From contig CAAGFF010000200.1 in NCBI GenBank assembly GCA_900769055.1, positions 1 through 8,411 of the forward strand: a stretch of 8,411 bases of DNA, written 5' to 3'. This document shows positions 6,313 through 8,411 of the stretch, in pieces. Below the pieces are notes generated by a model. The model was given only the letters and a program-made list of their open reading frames with translations. It did not search any database and was not told the origin of the DNA. Made by a program: the position numbers and the translations under genes. This DNA comes from an uncultured Prevotella sp. GTDB taxonomy: Bacteria; Bacteroidota; Bacteroidia; Bacteroidales; Bacteroidaceae. Within the stretch, counting starts at the first letter, position 1. Every line of letters starts with the position of its first letter.

Positions 6313-7638
6313 ATGGAAATTAAAAGGCTATTAGAAAAAATAGGTGTCAAGGAGCTTAACGCCATGCAGCAAGAAGCCCTCGACATGATATGCTCGTCGG
6401 ATGACGATATTGTTGTTCTTTCTCCAACTGGTACAGGTAAGACACTTGCCTACTTGCTGCCGTTGACGAAGCTTGTCGATGCTACGTCTGACGAGCTCCA
6501 GGTTATCGTTGTAGTACCAGGACGCGAGCTAGCCTTACAGTCGGCTAATGTTCTGAAAGGACTTTCTGCAGGTATTAGAAGTCTCGCTTGCTATGGTGGT
6601 CGACCAGCCATGGACGAGCACAGGCTGTTGCGACAGGTTTCGCCACAGGTGGTTTTCGGTACTCCTGGTCGTCTGAATGATCATCTTGACAAAGGCAATA
6701 TAAGTCCAGCTCACGTAGGCATACTTGTTATCGACGAGTTCGACAAGTGTCTTGAAATGGGATTCAACGATGAGATGAGCCGCCTGATAGCCAAGCTGAC
6801 AAACGTCCGCCGTCGCATCCTCCTGTCAGCAACAGATGCTGAGGAGATACCATCCTTCGTAGGTCATGGCAACATCAGAAGGATAGACTACCTCTCCGGA
6901 AGCGAGGAGGTTAGTGGACGTATAGCCCTGCACAGGGTTGATAGCCCAGTGAAGGACAAGCTGGAGACGTTGCGCTCGCTGCTGCTGAGTGTTGGTAATG
7001 GTAGCACTATTGTGTTCCTGAACTATCGTGAGAGCGTTGAGCGAACCGCAGCCTACCTCTCCGAACAGGGATTCTCGGTTTCTGCATTCCACGGAGGACT
7101 TGACCAACGTGGCCGTGAGACGGCGCTATACCGCTTTGCTAATGGTTCGGCCTGCGTTCTGGTAAGTACCGACCTTGGCAGTCGCGGGCTTGACATTCCT
7201 GACGTGGAAAACATCATTCATTATCACATGCCCGAGACTCAGGAGGCATATCTTCATAGGGTGGGGCGTACGGCCCGATGGGACAAGGATGGTAATGCTT
7301 TCTTCATCCTTGCTCCGGGAGAGACCGTTCCAGAATATGTTGAGGGGGATATTATTAGTTATGTACCATCTCCGAAAGGTACTCCGGCACGTCCGCGCAT
7401 GACCACATTATATATAGGTAAGGGCAAGAAAGATAAAATTAGTAAAGGAGATCTGGTTGGTTTCCTATGCAAGAAAGGAGGTCTTGAGAAGGACGACATT
7501 GGACGTATTGATGTCCGTGACTATTATTGCTATGTCGCCGTAACCCGCAGCAAGGCAGCCAAGATGCTTAAGAAAGTACGCGGAGAAAAAATAAAGGGCC
7601 TGCGGACGCTTATCGAGATAGCTGCACCCGAGGCGTAG
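6313..7638 (+). CDS. DbpA-like DEAD-box ATP-dependent RNA helicase with variant DEFD motif
   Basis: A 441-residue cytoplasmic RNA helicase. The N-terminal RecA domain has a Q-motif region near 15-20 (LNAMQQ), Walker A SPTGTGKT at 37-44, motif Ia PGRELA at 69-74, GG at 95-96, motif Ib TPGR at 117-120, motif II DEFD at 141-144 and SAT at 172-174. The second RecA domain has FHGGLDQRGRE at 259-269, STDLGSRGLDIP at 285-296 and HRVGRTAR at 315-322. Residues about 362-437 match the DbpA RNA-binding domain (TTLYIGKGKKDKISKGDLVG, DIGRIDV, YCYVAV, KIKGLRTLIEI). In DbpA this domain targets hairpin 92 of 23S rRNA, so a role in large-subunit ribosome assembly is likely. Motif II has Phe in place of the usual Ala; the catalytic Asp and Glu are kept. 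It starts 7 bases after the second TPR gene and so is probably co-transcribed with it. I am sure of the helicase family and fairly sure of the DbpA type. Confidence 0.95.
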   Translation: MEIKRLLEKIGVKELNAMQQEALDMICSSDDDIVVLSPTGTGKTLAYLLPLTKLVDATSDELQVIVVVPGRELALQSANVLKGLSAGIRSLACYGGRPAMDEHRLLRQVSPQVVFGTPGRLNDHLDKGNISPAHVGILVIDEFDKCLEMGFNDEMSRLIAKLTNVRRRILLSATDAEEIPSFVGHGNIRRIDYLSGSEEVSGRIALHRVDSPVKDKLETLRSLLLSVGNGSTIVFLNYRESVERTAAYLSEQGFSVSAFHGGLDQRGRETALYRFANGSACVLVSTDLGSRGLDIPDVENIIHYHMPETQEAYLHRVGRTARWDKDGNAFFILAPGETVPEYVEGDIISYVPSPKGTPARPRMTTLYIGKGKKDKISKGDLVGFLCKKGGLEKDDIGRIDVRDYYCYVAVTRSKAAKMLKKVRGEKIKGLRTLIEIAAPEA

Positions 7639-7647
7639 AACAAGCAA

Positions 7648-7659
7648 CACGTTTGGACA
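7648..7659 (+). repeat. Near-copy of the hairpin arm downstream of the helicase gene
   Basis: CACGTTTGGACA, 9 bases after the helicase stop, matches the left hairpin arm CATGTTTGGGCA (7675-7686) at 10 of 12 positions in the same orientation, 27 bases apart. With the inverted right arm (7705-7716) this makes three related 12-mers within 69 bases. Confidence 0.5.
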
Positions 7660-7674
7660 AACTATTATTATCCG

Positions 7675-7716
7675 CATGTTTGGGCAATTGCGCTTATGCG
7701 TCTGTGCCCAAACATG
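7675..7716 (+). terminator. Perfect 12-bp inverted repeat, probable terminator of the TPR-helicase operon
   Basis: The arms CATGTTTGGGCA (7675-7686) and TGCCCAAACATG (7705-7716) are exact reverse complements across an 18-base loop that contains a small inner CGC/GCG stem (7691-7693 with 7698-7700). The hairpin begins 36 bases after the helicase stop, where an operon terminator is expected. The bases that follow (TATATGCAAATTG) are A/T-rich but not a T-run, so factor-independent termination is only probable. An operator or a structured leader element for serC is an alternative. Confidence 0.5.
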
Positions 7717-7768
7717 TATATGCAAATTGTATTCACAAACGAGTTCGTAATATCATGGAAAATACCTG

Positions 7769-7797
7769 TTGAGCCGTATTTTTTGAAGAAATATTTG
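7769..7797 (+). promoter_or_regulatory. Weak candidate promoter for serC
   Basis: AATATTTG (7790-7797) matches TAnnTTTG at five of six fixed positions, and TTG (7769-7771) lies 18 bases upstream. This would give a leader of about 55-60 bases before the serC ATG. The match is imperfect at both elements. Another near-match, TATTTTTTG at 7777-7785, has one base too many between TA and TTTG. Confidence 0.25.
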
Positions 7798-7847
7798 GGT
7801 AATTGAAATAAAAACCGTAAATTCGCAGTCGTAAATAATTAACCCAA
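7795..7847 (+). other. Possible stem in the serC leader
   Basis: TTGGGTAATT (7795-7804) can pair with AATTAACCCAA (7837-7847): ten base pairs with one bulged A (7841) and a 32-base loop. It ends 15 bases before the serC ATG. The pairing is A/T-rich and could arise by chance; no known riboswitch class is recognised. Confidence 0.25.
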
Positions 7848-7862
7848 TAAAATTGCATTAAA

Positions 7863-8411
7863 ATGAAGAAGTACAACTTTAATGCGGGTCCTTCAATACT
7901 TCCACGCGAAGTAATTGAGAACACGGCAAAGCAAATCTTGGATTTCAACGGCTCTGGCCTCTCTCTTATGGAGATTAGCCATAGGGCAAAGGATTTCCAG
8001 CCAGTTGTTGACGAAAGCGTAGCTCTCTTCAAGGAACTGCTCGACATTCCAGAAGGCTATTCAGTGATTTATCTCGGTGGAGGAGCCTCGCTGCAGTTCA
8101 TGCAGATTCCTGCAAACTTCCTGCTGAAGAAGGCTGCTTATGTGAACTCTGGCACATGGGCCAAGAAGGCCATGAAAGAGGCTAAGCATTTTGGAGAAGT
8201 AATTGAGATTGCATCATCAGCTGATGCTAACTATACTTTCTATCCAAAGGGCTTTGAGACTCAGGTTCCCGCTGATGTGGACTACCTTCACATATGTACG
8301 AACAATACTATATATGGTACAGAGATACGTAAGGACCTTGATGTAAACGTTCCTCTTATCGCTGACATGTCATCAGACATCATGAGCCGTCCCGTTGACG
8401 TATCTAAGTAC
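7863..8411 (+). CDS. serC: Phosphoserine aminotransferase (SerC), N-terminal half
   Basis: The first 183 codons of SerC, open to the right edge. The enzyme is a PLP-dependent class V aminotransferase that makes 3-phosphoserine from 3-phosphohydroxypyruvate and glutamate, the second step of serine synthesis; in many bacteria it also serves the PdxB-dependent route to vitamin B6. Diagnostic segments are NAGPSILP at 7-14, SLMEISHRAKDF at 34-45, the phosphate-binding GGGASLQF at 72-79, Trp99 in SGTWA (expected to stack on PLP), NNTIYGTEI at 147-155, and DMSSDIMSRPVDVSKY at 168-183, whose first Asp should contact the PLP ring nitrogen. The catalytic lysine, normally about 15 residues further in a GAQKN-like motif, lies outside the window. 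The family is about 355 residues, so roughly half is present. The ATG at 7863 gives the standard start MKKYNFNAGPS and is preceded by an A-rich leader. In Bacteroidales serA often follows serC, but that region is not visible here. Confidence 0.98.
   Translation, partial: MKKYNFNAGPSILPREVIENTAKQILDFNGSGLSLMEISHRAKDFQPVVDESVALFKELLDIPEGYSVIYLGGGASLQFMQIPANFLLKKAAYVNSGTWAKKAMKEAKHFGEVIEIASSADANYTFYPKGFETQVPADVDYLHICTNNTIYGTEIRKDLDVNVPLIADMSSDIMSRPVDVSKY

Noticed and set aside
7639..7862. Mobile-element remnant or MITE suggested by the inverted repeats
   Set aside because: There is no target-site duplication around the repeat, no transposase fragment, and the arms are short and centred just after an operon end, which fits a terminator or regulatory hairpin better.
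156..8411. serS and serC in one window as a serine gene cluster
   Set aside because: They are on opposite strands, over 6 kb apart, with unrelated genes between. There is no sign of shared regulation, so this is probably coincidence.
1..8411. CRISPR arrays, tRNA or rRNA genes, phage or defence modules
   Set aside because: Reading both strands showed no regularly spaced repeats, no tRNA cloverleaf sequence, no rRNA-like stretches and no integrase, transposase or known defence domains.

Overview
The window reads as ordinary chromosome of a Bacteroidales bacterium, most likely a Prevotella-type member of the Bacteroidota. Three things point there. Promoters match the Bacteroidota pattern (TTTG, about 19 bases, TAnnTTTG). 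Start codons are preceded by A-rich leaders rather than strong Shine-Dalgarno sequences. The serS, tex and serC products also closely resemble Bacteroidales versions as I remember them. I ran no database search, so the taxonomic call rests on recognition.

Layout. Bases 1-3807 are read on the minus strand: tex (1621-3807), then serS (1156-base class gene at 156-1472) with its own strong promoter, then 24 bases later the 5' end of a gene for a NfnA/SudB-like ferredoxin-NADP+ reductase subunit that runs off the left edge. A 165-base divergent intergenic region (3808-3972) separates these from plus-strand genes. The plus strand carries a tight three-gene unit: two exported TPR proteins (3973-5118 and 5115-6305, overlapping by 4 bases) and a DbpA-like DEAD-box RNA helicase (6313-7638, 7-base gap). 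A 224-base intergenic region with a perfect 12-bp inverted repeat follows, and then the first 183 codons of serC (7863 to the right edge).

How the genes relate. Most are housekeeping: serine charging of tRNA (SerS), serine biosynthesis (SerC), transcription/RNA-associated Tex, and an rRNA-directed helicase. The less familiar part is the pair of secreted TPR proteins. They align with each other almost without gaps at a constant 32-residue offset over most of their length, so they look like an old tandem duplication. They are apparently co-translated and co-transcribed with the helicase. The first has an extra, very basic C-terminal tail.

I saw no mobile element, CRISPR array, tRNA, rRNA or convincing new defence or mobile system. 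The best leads are the TPR tandem pair with its helicase partner, and two structured intergenic repeats.
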